From Chloroflexota bacterium (lineage in GTDB: Bacteria; Chloroflexota; Ktedonobacteria; Ktedonobacterales; Ktedonobacteraceae), in contig CADDZH010000007.1 in the NCBI GenBank assembly GCA_902812455.1, forward strand, positions 1-64,000: a stretch of DNA of 64,000 nt. The letters are read 5' to 3'. The position numbers were made by a program, and so were the translations under genes. The notes beneath the pieces were generated by a model, which searched no databases, was not told the DNA's origin, and was given only the letters and a program-made list of their open reading frames with translations. Of the stretch, positions 54,719 through 63,567 are shown piece by piece. Numbering within the stretch: position 1 is the first letter of the stretch; each line of letters opens with the position of its first letter.

Positions 54719-55000
54719 TTATGTTTCTTCTCCCGCCTCTGACAGGGTCGTGATCACGGCATTACCGACGATTACATCACCTGGCATGAGCACATCAAGG
54801 GCTATGAAAGTCGCCACCATGTTCGGTCGCTTATCCTTCAGCTTGCCCTCTTCATCAATCCACATGAGGCGTCCGTTGGAGAGGTACACACATTCCAGAT
54901 AGCCATCGACCAGCGAATGCAGTTCATCGGTCGTGAAGGCCAAGCCGTTCTTCGGCGTGATCGTGCTGATTTTCCCTTCGGGGGTTATGAGTGTTGCCAT
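54719..55000 (-). CDS. DUF3846 domain protein
   Basis: It encodes 93 residues matching the DUF3846 pattern: ITPEGKISTITPKNGLAFTT, DELHSLVDGYLECVYL, GRLMWIDEEGKLKDKRPNM, NMVATFIA and PGDVIVGNAVI. The family is common on plasmids, integrative elements and phages; its function is unknown. AAAGGAG eight bases before MATLITPE fixes the start. The same frame stays open upstream to the stop of the preceding gene, with coding-like sequence, so a longer product by non-standard initiation cannot be excluded. Confidence 0.85.
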   Translation of the reverse strand: MATLITPEGKISTITPKNGLAFTTDELHSLVDGYLECVYLSNGRLMWIDEEGKLKDKRPNMVATFIALDVLMPGDVIVGNAVITTLSEAGEET

Positions 55001-55025
55001 TATGTCAACTCCTTTGCAAAAAGGA

Positions 55026-55057
55026 ACCCCCAGGAAACCAAAACATTTCCTGGGGGT
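55026..55057 (-). terminator. Intergenic hairpin
   Basis: A 12-bp stem (ACCCCCAGGAAA / TTTCCTGGGGGT, 8-base loop). On the minus strand it is followed by TTCCTTTTTGC, just before the DUF3846 ribosome-binding site. It probably acts as an attenuator. Confidence 0.7.
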
Positions 55058-55234
55058 CCCAACACATTGTCTATTGTTCAGTTCCTGGGAGATTACAGAG
55101 GTCGTGGCCGTTACCTCAACCACGTCTCCCAATTCCACCCTCTTCAGAAGATCAAGGGTTGCCGGGTCAGGCGTCTTGAACTCCGGCAGCTCGAACTCAA
55201 GCAGTTTGATGCAGAGAGACCGGCAGCGTAGTGG

Positions 55235-56209
55235 TCACCGCTCGCTTTCGTAGAACGGGATAGCGTTTCCCTCATGCGTTTGTAGGCCCGCGAGGATTTT
55301 CTCCTTTGCCTTCTCATTGACCGAGCCGTCAGCGAACTGGATCAAGGCGAAACCCGTAATAGGCAGAGCAGCGAACAGGCCAGGCATCAGGCCCTCCTCC
55401 GACTCACCTGTTGGACGGTACTGGTAAGTGGTGCTGCCGATTTCACGCAAGCAGAGCGGGCGTTCCTCGCCTTCTACGCTGATTGTCGTCTGCGCTGCCT
55501 CTTGCGGGATTAACTCCCACACTTTAAAGAGGCACGGCCCCGTGTGGGTCTCGTTGGATTGTGCGGGTAGTTGTTCAGGCAGAGCAGGATGCGCCAGGGC
55601 GATGGCGCGGGTGCGCTCGCTTGCCCCATTCGCTTTCTCCTCTTCCCTCATCCACTCATCTTCGTCCCATGCGCCTTCATCCCACGCCTCTTCATCCTCT
55701 TCGCCCGCCTCAGGAACGGGAGTGGCAGCATGACCGGGAATATCCTTGCGACATTCTTGTGGCGGGCTCTGCTCCTGCCATACGGTATTAATCACCTTTG
55801 GATGCGCCAGGATCATGCGGCTAGCCTGCGAGAGCAAGGACAGATCGAGATTGGGGTTGAGCTTGCGTGAGGCTCCAAAACGGCGTATTTCCTCGAGGTA
55901 ATCCGGGCAGTACTCATAATGCTCGGCTCCCACCCAGATCAAGAGATCGTAGATGGGCTGGCCCTGCTCATCAAGCAGAGCCTCACCCGTTGGCAGCACG
56001 CGCTGCCAGAGCTGCGGCTTGTTCGGTAAATCCAGGCCATCGGGGATAGGCAGCGGCGGATCGAGCAGGAAATCCTCCAGCGGGCGTCCTCTGGGGGAGA
56101 GGCCGCACTCGCAATACACACCGCCCGGCTCGCGCTCGCCGCAGCCGCGTTCTACGGGATCAGCTTTGGGGAAATCGCCAAACATCGGTTCTTCAAACAT
56201 GTCTTTCAC
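55235..56209 (-). CDS. Hypothetical protein with Cys-rich N-terminus
   Basis: It encodes 324 residues and is not recognised. A Cys/Gly-rich stretch near residues 18-38 (GCGEREPGGVYCECGLSPRG) could bind metal. A central acidic low-complexity part (EEDEEAWDEGAWDEDEWMRE) separates two folded segments. The last part (LFAALPITGFALIQFADG) looks beta-rich. It starts 3 bases after the ParB-like gene ends, so the two are co-translated. Its TGA stop is followed in frame by a further ~80 open codons running into the DUF3846 gene. Confidence 0.7.
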   Translation of the reverse strand: MKDMFEEPMFGDFPKADPVERGCGEREPGGVYCECGLSPRGRPLEDFLLDPPLPIPDGLDLPNKPQLWQRVLPTGEALLDEQGQPIYDLLIWVGAEHYEYCPDYLEEIRRFGASRKLNPNLDLSLLSQASRMILAHPKVINTVWQEQSPPQECRKDIPGHAATPVPEAGEEDEEAWDEGAWDEDEWMREEEKANGASERTRAIALAHPALPEQLPAQSNETHTGPCLFKVWELIPQEAAQTTISVEGEERPLCLREIGSTTYQYRPTGESEEGLMPGLFAALPITGFALIQFADGSVNEKAKEKILAGLQTHEGNAIPFYESER

Positions 56210-56212
56210 TCC

Positions 56213-57241
56213 TTACTTTTCGTTTTTGTTTGTTCCTGTTGATCGTGAGATTGTGTCTACCGTGCGCAGGTAGACCTCTGCCTGCTGGATGAGCGCGGTG
56301 GTGAGGCTACGCACGGCTTGCGGGACCGATCTGTACTCGTCACTTTGTTCAAAGCGGCGCAGATCGGCAACCAGTTGCGCCAGCGCCGAGGCCGGCGCGG
56401 ATGCTACAGCGGTATGGGCCATGCCCAGGCCTTGCTCGGGTGATGGCGCCGTAACCGGAGCGAGGTATGATGGCGCGGGTGCAGTTCCGGGTGCAAGCGG
56501 CGCGAGGCTCCATGCCTCTCGCAGTTGTGCCTGCATCGGCGCGAAGCCCGCGTTGATCTGCGCCCGCAGCGCCTGCTTCACAGTATCCACCGTGATCTCC
56601 TCACCGCGTTCGGCTAGAGCAGCGATCTGCTCCTGTTGTGCCTGCGTAAGGCGAATGAGTTTGCGAGCCGTTTCGCGGGTGATGTGACCTGCCAGCACGC
56701 GCTCGACGAGGGGCGCGGGCAATTGCGCGATCTTGAGCCGCTCGGAGAGCGATGCGCGGTCAAAACCGAAGGCGGCCAGGTCGTCAAGGGTCATGCCCAC
56801 GCGCTCGTCGATAAGTTTGCGCAAGGCTTCGACTTCCTTGACCCAGGCCGCCGAGCGCTGCTCGTTCTCAATGAGTGTGATAAGCGAGGCCAGTTGCGGG
56901 GTGCTCGCCTCGTACACCTCGCACTTGATGACCTCAAGGCCGGCAAGCCGGGCAGCCAGCACGCGCCTGCGCCCCGCGATCACCTCAAAGGTGGCATCGG
57001 GATCGTGGATATCGCCGCCGGTGCAGCGCATCACTGCCGGGGCTTGTAGGATGCCAACGCGCTGAATACTTTTGACGAGTCGCCTGGCCGATCGCTCGAT
57101 CTGCGCCGCATTGGGAACGATCAGCCGCTCAAGCGGCACGTGCATCGTTTCATGTGAAGGCAGGGCATCGACGCCGAGCCGCCGCATGAGAAGCGCGTCG
57201 GTGGTGGCGATGTCCTTGTCGCCAGAGAATGTTTGTGTCAT
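56213..57241 (-). CDS. ParB-like protein
   Basis: It encodes 342 residues. The ParB N-terminal domain is clear: VPLERLIVPNAAQIERSARR, LVKSIQRVGILQAPAVMRC, VIAGRRRVLAARLAGL (box II-like) and SLITLIENEQR. A helix-turn-helix-like middle (LAAFGFDRASLSERLKIAQL, ITRETARKLIRLTQAQ) is followed by an Ala/Pro-rich linker and a helical tail. It may act in partition or as a DNA-binding regulator of a mobile element. No parA is seen next to it in the window. GAAAGGAC precedes the ATG. Confidence 0.85.
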   Translation of the reverse strand: MTQTFSGDKDIATTDALLMRRLGVDALPSHETMHVPLERLIVPNAAQIERSARRLVKSIQRVGILQAPAVMRCTGGDIHDPDATFEVIAGRRRVLAARLAGLEVIKCEVYEASTPQLASLITLIENEQRSAAWVKEVEALRKLIDERVGMTLDDLAAFGFDRASLSERLKIAQLPAPLVERVLAGHITRETARKLIRLTQAQQEQIAALAERGEEITVDTVKQALRAQINAGFAPMQAQLREAWSLAPLAPGTAPAPSYLAPVTAPSPEQGLGMAHTAVASAPASALAQLVADLRRFEQSDEYRSVPQAVRSLTTALIQQAEVYLRTVDTISRSTGTNKNEK

Positions 57242-57267
57242 ATTGATACTGTCCTTTCAGGAAAAAA

Positions 57268-57301
57268 GGCCCCAGGATCCGTCCGTCATGATCCTGTGGC
57301 C
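57268..57301 (-). terminator. Intergenic hairpin with T-run
   Basis: A 12-bp stem with one mismatch (GGCCCCAGGATC / GATCCTGTGGCC, 10-base loop). On the minus strand it is followed by TTTTTT. It lies between the helicase gene and the ParB-like gene. Confidence 0.75.
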
Positions 57302-57307
57302 AGACAA

Positions 57308-60300
57308 CTACTCCCACATGCGCGATTGCTGGGGAGCCGGAGAAGGGTGAGGTAACGCCGTGGGATGCACGGGAAGATGATCCGCTTCTGGAGCCTGTGT
57401 TGCGAGCATATCCCACAGCGAGAGTGTCAGCGGAGCCGGGGCGCTCTGGCCGTTGTACGGAGCGGGCTGCGTGTCGTCGAGCGCGGGGATGTCGCGTTCG
57501 ACAAGGGGAGCAGGTCGCTTTACCCGGTCATAGGAACGCACGCGACGCGAGCGACGACGGGCAAATGCCTGGATGTGAGCCAGGTTCCCGAACTCCACCT
57601 CGGCGCGGCTGCTCGCTGTTTTCAAGGGCGTGGGTATGGACATAGATGCGGCCTGAGGGTGTCCTTGCAGTGCAGGTGCAATTGGCTCGTCCTTCGCATC
57701 TGTGGTTGCAATAGGCGGTGCTGGCATTGCTGGAAGTGTGTCCACATTGCCTTCACGAGGATCTGGTTTCAGCAGAGGCTTATCCTGTCTGGGCAAAGGC
57801 AACCTGATGGGATGGGGAACGGGCTGCTCCTTCCATACGGGTGCGGTGAAGGCCGGATCCCCGAGGAGCGCGCGGAGCCGCTGTTCCAGCGTATCCTCGA
57901 TGCCACCCAGGAACGCGCGACCTGCCCTGAGAGCGGCCTGTAACTCTTCGGCGCGGCGCGCGAAGGCCGCTTTAAGGTCGGTTTCCTCTTGCGCAAGCTC
58001 ACCTTCGCTTACCACTACCGGCGGCGCGAACTCGCCCTCATCATCCTTTTCCAGCAGGCTTGAGAGCCGGGCCAGCGTGGTCTGGTCCGCGCCCGCCTCC
58101 TCGACCAGCGCGCCTCTGGCTACCTCGCCTGCGAAGGCTGCCGCCGCTCCGCTCTGCTGGCCCAACTTGCGCAGCTTGCGATGCCCGGCGGTATTGGCAT
58201 ACACAAGGTAGTAAATCTTTACTTCCTCACATTTGCCCAGCCGCCAGGCGCGCCGGGATGCCTGATCGAGCATGAAGAGGTTTAAGGCCATCTCGTACCA
58301 GAGCACCGTATCGATGGCCGACTGCAGATTGAGGCCCTCATTCACTCGCCGGTAGGGGACGATCACCACGTCGTGCCCGCGCTTCAGCACGGCATCCAGG
58401 ATGGCTTCCTGGCGGTCCTCGGCGGGCGTGCTGTTGGGCAGCGTCCAGGGATGATACTCCCGCAGCACCCACTCCAGGCGGCGGGCCATACTGCGCAGTT
58501 CGTTCTGTTCGTGATACACCATGACGCGCCGGCCTAGAGCGCGTTCCCGCTCAACAATGGTGAGAAGCCGCTTTTCGAGCGGGTAGAGGTGATCCCAGGC
58601 GAGCCGGCAGGTCGAGACGAGGAGCTCACGTGCCGTCTGGTCGCCCCAACCGTCGCGTTTGGTTTGCCACACCTCGAACGGCGCGTCGCAGGGCAGCGCG
58701 GCAAACCAGCGTGGGATCGTGCCTTTGGCCAGTCGCGCCGCCTGGTTGCGCATCTGCGCCAGGTCTTCCAGTTCATGCACCAGGCGCCAGTAGTGAGCGG
58801 CCAGGTGGCGCGAGTGCGCCCATTCCTTGACTGCCTGTTCTTGCTGGAGCGCCTGCTCGACTGCCTGCTGCAAGCGGGCCGCTTCCACCGCCTGCTCGTC
58901 CTCAAGCATCGCCAGTTCGCCGCGTCTGGTGGCCTGCTGGAAGGCCGCCAGCTCGGCTTTGGCCAGGCGCTCTGTCGCGACGACTTCTTTCAGCACGTCC
59001 TCAATCCCCTGATCGCTCATGGAGACAATCTCGGGTATCTCGATGCGCGGCGGCATGTGCGCGCCCACGTCCAGGACCGCGAGATAGGCCAGGTCTTCCA
59101 GGAGGTACGGGATGAGTTTGGCGGAGAGGCCGGGCGCGGGAATAGTGGACACCTGCACGTTGGTCTGGCCGGAGCCGCGCCGGGCTTCGCTCTCATACTG
59201 CTTCGTCCACTCCTGAATTACCCCGTAGCGCGCGAGCGCCTTCTCCGCGTCGTTCCATCCCAGGCCGAGTCGTTGCCAGAACTGGGGGTGAAACCTGAAC
59301 CAGTAGTGGAAGAAGCTCAGCAGATCGCCACCAAAATGCGTTCCTGTCGCCAGCATGTGGCATTGCGAGGCGAGCATGGCCTGATGGAAGGCGTGGCCGA
59401 TATCGGTATCGCGCCCGCGCCCGTTGTGGCTCTCGTCCACAATGGCAAGGGCTACGCATCCCTTGAAGAAGCGGTGCAGGTAGTCGTAGGGTGAAAATGA
59501 ATCGGCAAGGGGCGTGGCCATCGCATACTGCTGGCCAGCACGCTGCCTGCGAGCGTCGGCAAGTTTGCGCCTGCGCTGGGCGAGCATGGCAGCTCTGCTC
59601 CCTGTGGGTGGTGCCTGATGGGAAGCGTACGCTTCCGGGGCCTTCATCGCTTTGAGACTCCTGGCCTGCTGCTCCCTTTCCTTGCCACTCCTCATTTTCT
59701 CCGTTGGATAAGCCGTTTCCCACAGGTCACGAAACAGGCGAGGCGCAACATCCACCAGGGGCATGACCAGGCGCGCGAGTGCCAGGGCTATGCCCTGGCG
59801 CGGGTGGCGGCGAAGGGCCTGCACAATAGTTTCTGCCAGAGATGGGCTGCCGGGGGACTCTCGGATCGCCGGGTCGAGCGGCGCAACCAGGTTGAGCAAG
59901 GCCTGTGCCGCCTCTTGATCGGCCAGCGCGATCTTCACTTGCTGCACGAGCGGGAGCATGGCCGCATAATCCAGCGGCGAAAGGCTCCCCGCTCGGATCT
60001 GTGCCCGCCGTTGCACGCGCTCTATCGCCTCCGACCAGCACGCAAACGACAACTGGGGGTGCCTCTGCTGTACTTCCGGTCGCCGCGCATCCGTCCAGAG
60101 CGGGGTACGGACCCGCTCTTGCGCCCGCTCATGTAGTGTGCGACTATGGGCATCCGCCCGGCAGTGGCACCAGCGCGGCTTGAGGGTGAGCCAGGTGCGA
60201 GAAGTCACGGGCTCGAGTTTGTCGTCCCCGTCCTCGTTGTCCGCCATCTCCGGCTTCTTCTTGAAGAGGAGCATGCCCTCGTCCTGCGGCTGTTTCTCCA

Positions 60301-61660
60301 CCTCGTGGAGTTTGCCGGGGACGGCCTTCACCATCCCGAAGCATGAGGGGCAGAAGAAGCGCGTGGCCCTTTCCGGGCGGGTGTACCACTCACCGGAGTC
60401 CTTCCATTTGTAGCCGAGCAGCACACCATGCTCGTTCTTTACTGGTTTCAGGCGCTCAAGCAGGCTCTCGTCGGGCTCCGTCACCTTCACCTCGGTCACG
60501 ATCTGTCGTTCGATGACGGCCGGCTGCCAGGCTCGCCCAAAGGCGCGGGTAAGGGAGTGCGGGAAGATGGCGATGACGGCCGGCGCGGAACTGGTTGCGC
60601 AGCACTTGAGCCACCTGGGGATATCGGTGTGATGCTCGATCAGCATCACCTCTGCCCCGGCTTCCTTCCAGGCGGCGCGGATTTCTGCGGCGTACTCTTT
60701 CGTGACCTTTTTGGGCGTTGTCACCAGCACCGGCAGGGCCTGTGGCCCGGCGTCCTCGGGCGCAAGGAGCGTGCCATCAGCTCGCCGATAGGCCACAATG
60801 CGCCCTGTCCCCTCTTCGCGTAGAGCTTCCAGGCCGAGCAGAGCAAGCGCGCGGGGATTTTTGAGCCAGGCCTGCCTGAGTCCGCGCATCCAGGCGGGCT
60901 GCTTCTCTTTCCCCAGGAAAAGCGGGGTATTGCGATGCCGCCACTGGTAGGCCATGCGCGCGGCTGTCGCCGTCGCCAACCTTGTTTTGCCCGTTCCCGG
61001 CTCCCCCTGGATGGCGGCGCGACCACATCTATCGAGTGAGCGGCCCATAGCGTAGACCCGGTGCTGCTGGGCAAGGGAGAGGCCGGGGAAGGCTGCGTTG
61101 GGGAGTTGCTTGTCCTGCCCGAAGTGGGCCAGCACGCGCATCTCCCACTTTGCCGGGTCCAGTTTGTACAGGGGGACGCGCAGCCTCGCCACGCGGGCGG
61201 CAAGCTGCCCAAGCCAGGGCGAGAGCCTGCTGAAGACGCCCTCGCCCTGCTCGTAGCGTGTCTCGCCTGTTTCGAGATTGAGGATGCCCAAAATGGGCTT
61301 GTCCTGCCACTGGCGCACCGAGACGGAGACCACGCCGTGTTCGCGCAACTTCTCTCGCTCTTCCTCATCCACCTTCATGGGCGTCCATTCGTGTCCCACG
61401 AAGGCGGTTAAGAGATGTGGCTCGCCCTGAGGGCTCTCAATGATCTCGCCGTCCAAGAGGCCCGTTAAGACTTCGGCGGCCACGTGGGCCTCGCCGGAAA
61501 GTGGCATCATGGGCTGGCCGCGCATGACCTCCGGTTCCCAGGTGGTGGCCTCCTCCCACCAGGGCGAGAGATGCGCGCCACTTTTTTCGAGTGCGGCAAG
61601 CAGCGTGGCTTCATCCGCGTGCCGCACAACGATGGATGGGCGCGAGGTCGCTTCCGGCAC
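57308..61660 (-). CDS. Large SNF2/DEAD-type helicase
   Basis: It encodes 1,450 residues from a GTG. The first ~140 residues do not look like helicase but like the tail of plasmid-type DNA methyltransferases (MMPLSGEAHVAAEVLTGLLDG). The helicase core has Walker A QGEPGTGKTRLA at ~218-229, a zinc-finger-like insert (RFFCPSCFGMVK, then RWCHCRAD), motif II LAIVDESHN, and late motifs VPYRRVNEGLNLQ and LDQASRRAWRLGK. A Pro-rich tail ends it. Motors of this kind accompany DNA modification in antirestriction proteins (P1 DarB type) and defence systems. It overlaps the methyltransferase gene by 154 bases in the -1 frame, so the two may form one split protein. No good ribosome-binding site precedes the GTG. 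Confidence 0.82.
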   Translation of the reverse strand: MPEATSRPSIVVRHADEATLLAALEKSGAHLSPWWEEATTWEPEVMRGQPMMPLSGEAHVAAEVLTGLLDGEIIESPQGEPHLLTAFVGHEWTPMKVDEEEREKLREHGVVSVSVRQWQDKPILGILNLETGETRYEQGEGVFSRLSPWLGQLAARVARLRVPLYKLDPAKWEMRVLAHFGQDKQLPNAAFPGLSLAQQHRVYAMGRSLDRCGRAAIQGEPGTGKTRLATATAARMAYQWRHRNTPLFLGKEKQPAWMRGLRQAWLKNPRALALLGLEALREEGTGRIVAYRRADGTLLAPEDAGPQALPVLVTTPKKVTKEYAAEIRAAWKEAGAEVMLIEHHTDIPRWLKCCATSSAPAVIAIFPHSLTRAFGRAWQPAVIERQIVTEVKVTEPDESLLERLKPVKNEHGVLLGYKWKDSGEWYTRPERATRFFCPSCFGMVKAVPGKLHEVEKQPQDEGMLLFKKKPEMADNEDGDDKLEPVTSRTWLTLKPRWCHCRADAHSRTLHERAQERVRTPLWTDARRPEVQQRHPQLSFACWSEAIERVQRRAQIRAGSLSPLDYAAMLPLVQQVKIALADQEAAQALLNLVAPLDPAIRESPGSPSLAETIVQALRRHPRQGIALALARLVMPLVDVAPRLFRDLWETAYPTEKMRSGKEREQQARSLKAMKAPEAYASHQAPPTGSRAAMLAQRRRKLADARRQRAGQQYAMATPLADSFSPYDYLHRFFKGCVALAIVDESHNGRGRDTDIGHAFHQAMLASQCHMLATGTHFGGDLLSFFHYWFRFHPQFWQRLGLGWNDAEKALARYGVIQEWTKQYESEARRGSGQTNVQVSTIPAPGLSAKLIPYLLEDLAYLAVLDVGAHMPPRIEIPEIVSMSDQGIEDVLKEVVATERLAKAELAAFQQATRRGELAMLEDEQAVEAARLQQAVEQALQQEQAVKEWAHSRHLAAHYWRLVHELEDLAQMRNQAARLAKGTIPRWFAALPCDAPFEVWQTKRDGWGDQTARELLVSTCRLAWDHLYPLEKRLLTIVERERALGRRVMVYHEQNELRSMARRLEWVLREYHPWTLPNSTPAEDRQEAILDAVLKRGHDVVIVPYRRVNEGLNLQSAIDTVLWYEMALNLFMLDQASRRAWRLGKCEEVKIYYLVYANTAGHRKLRKLGQQSGAAAAFAGEVARGALVEEAGADQTTLARLSSLLEKDDEGEFAPPVVVSEGELAQEETDLKAAFARRAEELQAALRAGRAFLGGIEDTLEQRLRALLGDPAFTAPVWKEQPVPHPIRLPLPRQDKPLLKPDPREGNVDTLPAMPAPPIATTDAKDEPIAPALQGHPQAASMSIPTPLKTASSRAEVEFGNLAHIQAFARRRSRRVRSYDRVKRPAPLVERDIPALDDTQPAPYNGQSAPAPLTLSLWDMLATQAPEADHLPVHPTALPHPSPAPQQSRMWE

Positions 61661-62385
61661 GAGGAGGGATCCAGGTCGGGTTCAGCAGGAATGACCGGCG
61701 GCGGCTCGCCGCGTTCCCATCCCGGGCGCAGGCGTGGATTCCCCTTCGGCACGACGGCGCGATAGCGATAGCCGGAGAGGCGCCGCTGCTCTGCGGGAAT
61801 AGGGTCGCGAGGCTCGGCCCGGCGCGCGCCGATGACGCAGATCTGGGAAAAATCCTCGAAACTCCCTTCGTCGTCGGAAGACTCTTTATCGGGGAATTTC
61901 CAGATGCGCACCCGCTCGTACCACTTGCAGAAGTGGTTGATCATCGTGCCGTCCCAGGCTGATCTCGCCGGGATGATGGCGACCATGATGCCGCCGGGCA
62001 CAAGCAGCAGGCCTGAGTCGGCGATGATGCGATACTCGGCCCGCTCGCCATTCTGGAAGAAGTAGGGCGGATTGGCCAGCACAAGACTCATGCTGCCTTT
62101 AGGGATGCTCGTGCCCTCAAAGGCGCAGGCCACGATCTCGGCTCCGGGAAGACGCGAGCGGGCAACCTCGGCTCGCGCGGCGCTGATTTCTACGCCATAG
62201 AGCCGGGCCTGCGCGAGCGTGAGACAGGGCAAGAGCAGATCGCCCTCGCCCGCTGTGGGGTCGAGGATGTTGACCGCTTTTCCTTCTGGGAAAGCCAGCA
62301 GGTTGCGCACAATGCGCTCGGCAAGAGCAGGTGGTGTGCGAACGAAAGCGGAATTTGCCATATTTGCCAGGGTTCCAACCGGCAT
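61507..62385 (-). CDS. N6-adenine-type DNA methyltransferase (DUF6094-like)
   Basis: It encodes 292 residues. The SAM-binding motif I is NILDPTAGEGDLLLPCL and the catalytic motif IV is LVLANPPYF, the NPPY of amino-methyltransferases. QICVIGARR and GWERGEPPP follow the core. AAAGGAG sets the start at MPVGTLAN. The last ~50 codons are Arg/Pro-rich and run inside the helicase gene, unlike a folded C-terminus. The likely true tail is encoded in the helicase frame. It would methylate DNA, as part of an antirestriction or modification function together with the helicase. Confidence 0.85.
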   Translation of the reverse strand: MPVGTLANMANSAFVRTPPALAERIVRNLLAFPEGKAVNILDPTAGEGDLLLPCLTLAQARLYGVEISAARAEVARSRLPGAEIVACAFEGTSIPKGSMSLVLANPPYFFQNGERAEYRIIADSGLLLVPGGIMVAIIPARSAWDGTMINHFCKWYERVRIWKFPDKESSDDEGSFEDFSQICVIGARRAEPRDPIPAEQRRLSGYRYRAVVPKGNPRLRPGWERGEPPPVIPAEPDLDPSSCRKRPRAHPSLCGTRMKPRCLPHSKKVARISRPGGRRPPPGNRRSCAASP

Positions 62386-62453
62386 GAAGTACTCCTTTCG
62401 TACATGGATGAGATGATTGAACAAACAAACGACACACAAGATGGCGTCCCACC

Positions 62454-62567
62454 TTGCACGCCAAATGGTGCATGGCAGGACACCTCGTGAGAGCAAGGTT
62501 TTAGTGTGGAAATATGGTGTTCGCTACTTGCATACTAAATGGTGCAAAGCAGGACGCCGAGTGAGAG
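62454..62567. repeat. Two 40-bp imperfect direct repeats upstream of the methyltransferase gene
   Basis: Copies at 62454-62493 and 62528-62567 share about 32 of 40 bases, with a common core AAATGGTGCA, then GCAGGAC and GTGAGAG. Each contains a short TGCA dyad. They lie in the 200-base gap before the methyltransferase gene, so they could be operators, iteron-like sites or duplicated leader sequence. Confidence 0.6.
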
Positions 62568-62589
62568 AGGTGTTGAGGCTGGTCACTCG

Positions 62590-63357
62590 CTAGCGCCAGG
62601 GGAGCCAGCCCTCGCGCACACCTGAGCCGGTGAGCGCGGCCCAGGCCAGGAGATCGCCGGAGACGCGCCAGGCCCGGATGCCGAGGGCCTCGATGGGCGC
62701 AATGAGGCCGGCAGAGAGGCCGCGCTGCCACAGGGCATCGGCCCAGGCGTTTGGGAGCTCGGGACGGCTGTCGTGACGGTAGAGGATGGGAATGCGCAAG
62801 GCCGAAAGCACGCCCTGGAAGGCGCGGCGATTAGGGCCGCATTCGTTCCAGTTACCCAGGATGTAGCGTGTCACCCAGGGCGGCGGTTTGGGCTTCTGCC
62901 TTTGCGCGTCCAACGAAGTGCTCTCTTCAGCGGATGCGGCGTGACTCTCATCTGTATCTGTCTTCGCTGGTGGCGGCTCCGGCAGTTCTGGCGGGTTGAG
63001 GATGCCTTCGCGAATGCTGGCGGAACGCAGCAGGGCGAGGACGTGTACTTGCCGGGCATTGGCAAGCTGGCCGCCAGTGGTGCGGTAGCTGCCATTGGCG
63101 CGTTGCACCTGCGCCGGGCCGCGCCAGTCGTCCTGCCAGGCGAAGGCCGGATTGAACTGCACCTTCGTATTGCCCCACAGGCGTCCGAGCATGACGCCGA
63201 CGCTGGTGTCGTAGCCAACGAGACTGAGCATGATGATGTGCTCACCATCGCAGGCCAGCGCTGCAACCTGTACTGATTGCCCGTCTGCTTCAAGCGCTCC
63301 GACGAAGCCATCGGGATGATAGGGCAAGACCAGCGATGATCCATCCAGTCCATTCAT
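62590..63357 (-). CDS. Hypothetical protein in the element operon
   Basis: It encodes 255 residues and is not recognised. The N-terminal half is beta-rich (SVQVAALACDGEHIIMLSLV, VGYDTSVGVMLGRLWGNTKV). A polar linker (EPPPAKTDTDESHAASAEES) separates it from a helical C-terminal half (GPNRRAFQGVLSALRIPILY; LSAGLIAPIEALGIRAWRVS). The ATG overlaps the preceding stop by 4 bases, so it is translationally coupled to the small gene upstream. Confidence 0.65.
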   Translation of the reverse strand: MNGLDGSSLVLPYHPDGFVGALEADGQSVQVAALACDGEHIIMLSLVGYDTSVGVMLGRLWGNTKVQFNPAFAWQDDWRGPAQVQRANGSYRTTGGQLANARQVHVLALLRSASIREGILNPPELPEPPPAKTDTDESHAASAEESTSLDAQRQKPKPPPWVTRYILGNWNECGPNRRAFQGVLSALRIPILYRHDSRPELPNAWADALWQRGLSAGLIAPIEALGIRAWRVSGDLLAWAALTGSGVREGWLPWR

Positions 63358-63551
63358 GGCGCCACCGCCTTTCCCAGGTTCGCTTGCCGCTCTCTGGCCT
63401 CTTGCGTGAGCAAGCAGGTAATGCGCGTGGGCATGGGTGGCATATCCAGGAAGGTGGAGAGGCTGCTGTACTTGATGACGGGATAGGGCAATGCAAACAT
63501 CATGTTGTATCGGACATGAGGCCGGCTTTGTGATACGATTGTTCGTGACAT
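63354..63551 (-). CDS. Small hypothetical protein
   Basis: It encodes 65 residues from MSRTIVSQSRPHVRY, with AAAGGAG before the ATG. It is not recognised; a central hydrophobic/aromatic stretch (YNMMFALPYPVIKYSSLSTF) is followed by a charged C-terminal helix. The good ribosome-binding site and the ATGA coupling to the next gene support it as real. Confidence 0.6.
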   Translation of the reverse strand: MSRTIVSQSRPHVRYNMMFALPYPVIKYSSLSTFLDMPPMPTRITCLLTQEARERQANLGKAVAP

Positions 63552-63567
63552 CGTGAGATCTCCTTTT

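Noticed and set aside
58589..59494. 301-codon plus-strand frame
   Set aside because: It lies fully opposite the helicase core; no start signal or protein features.
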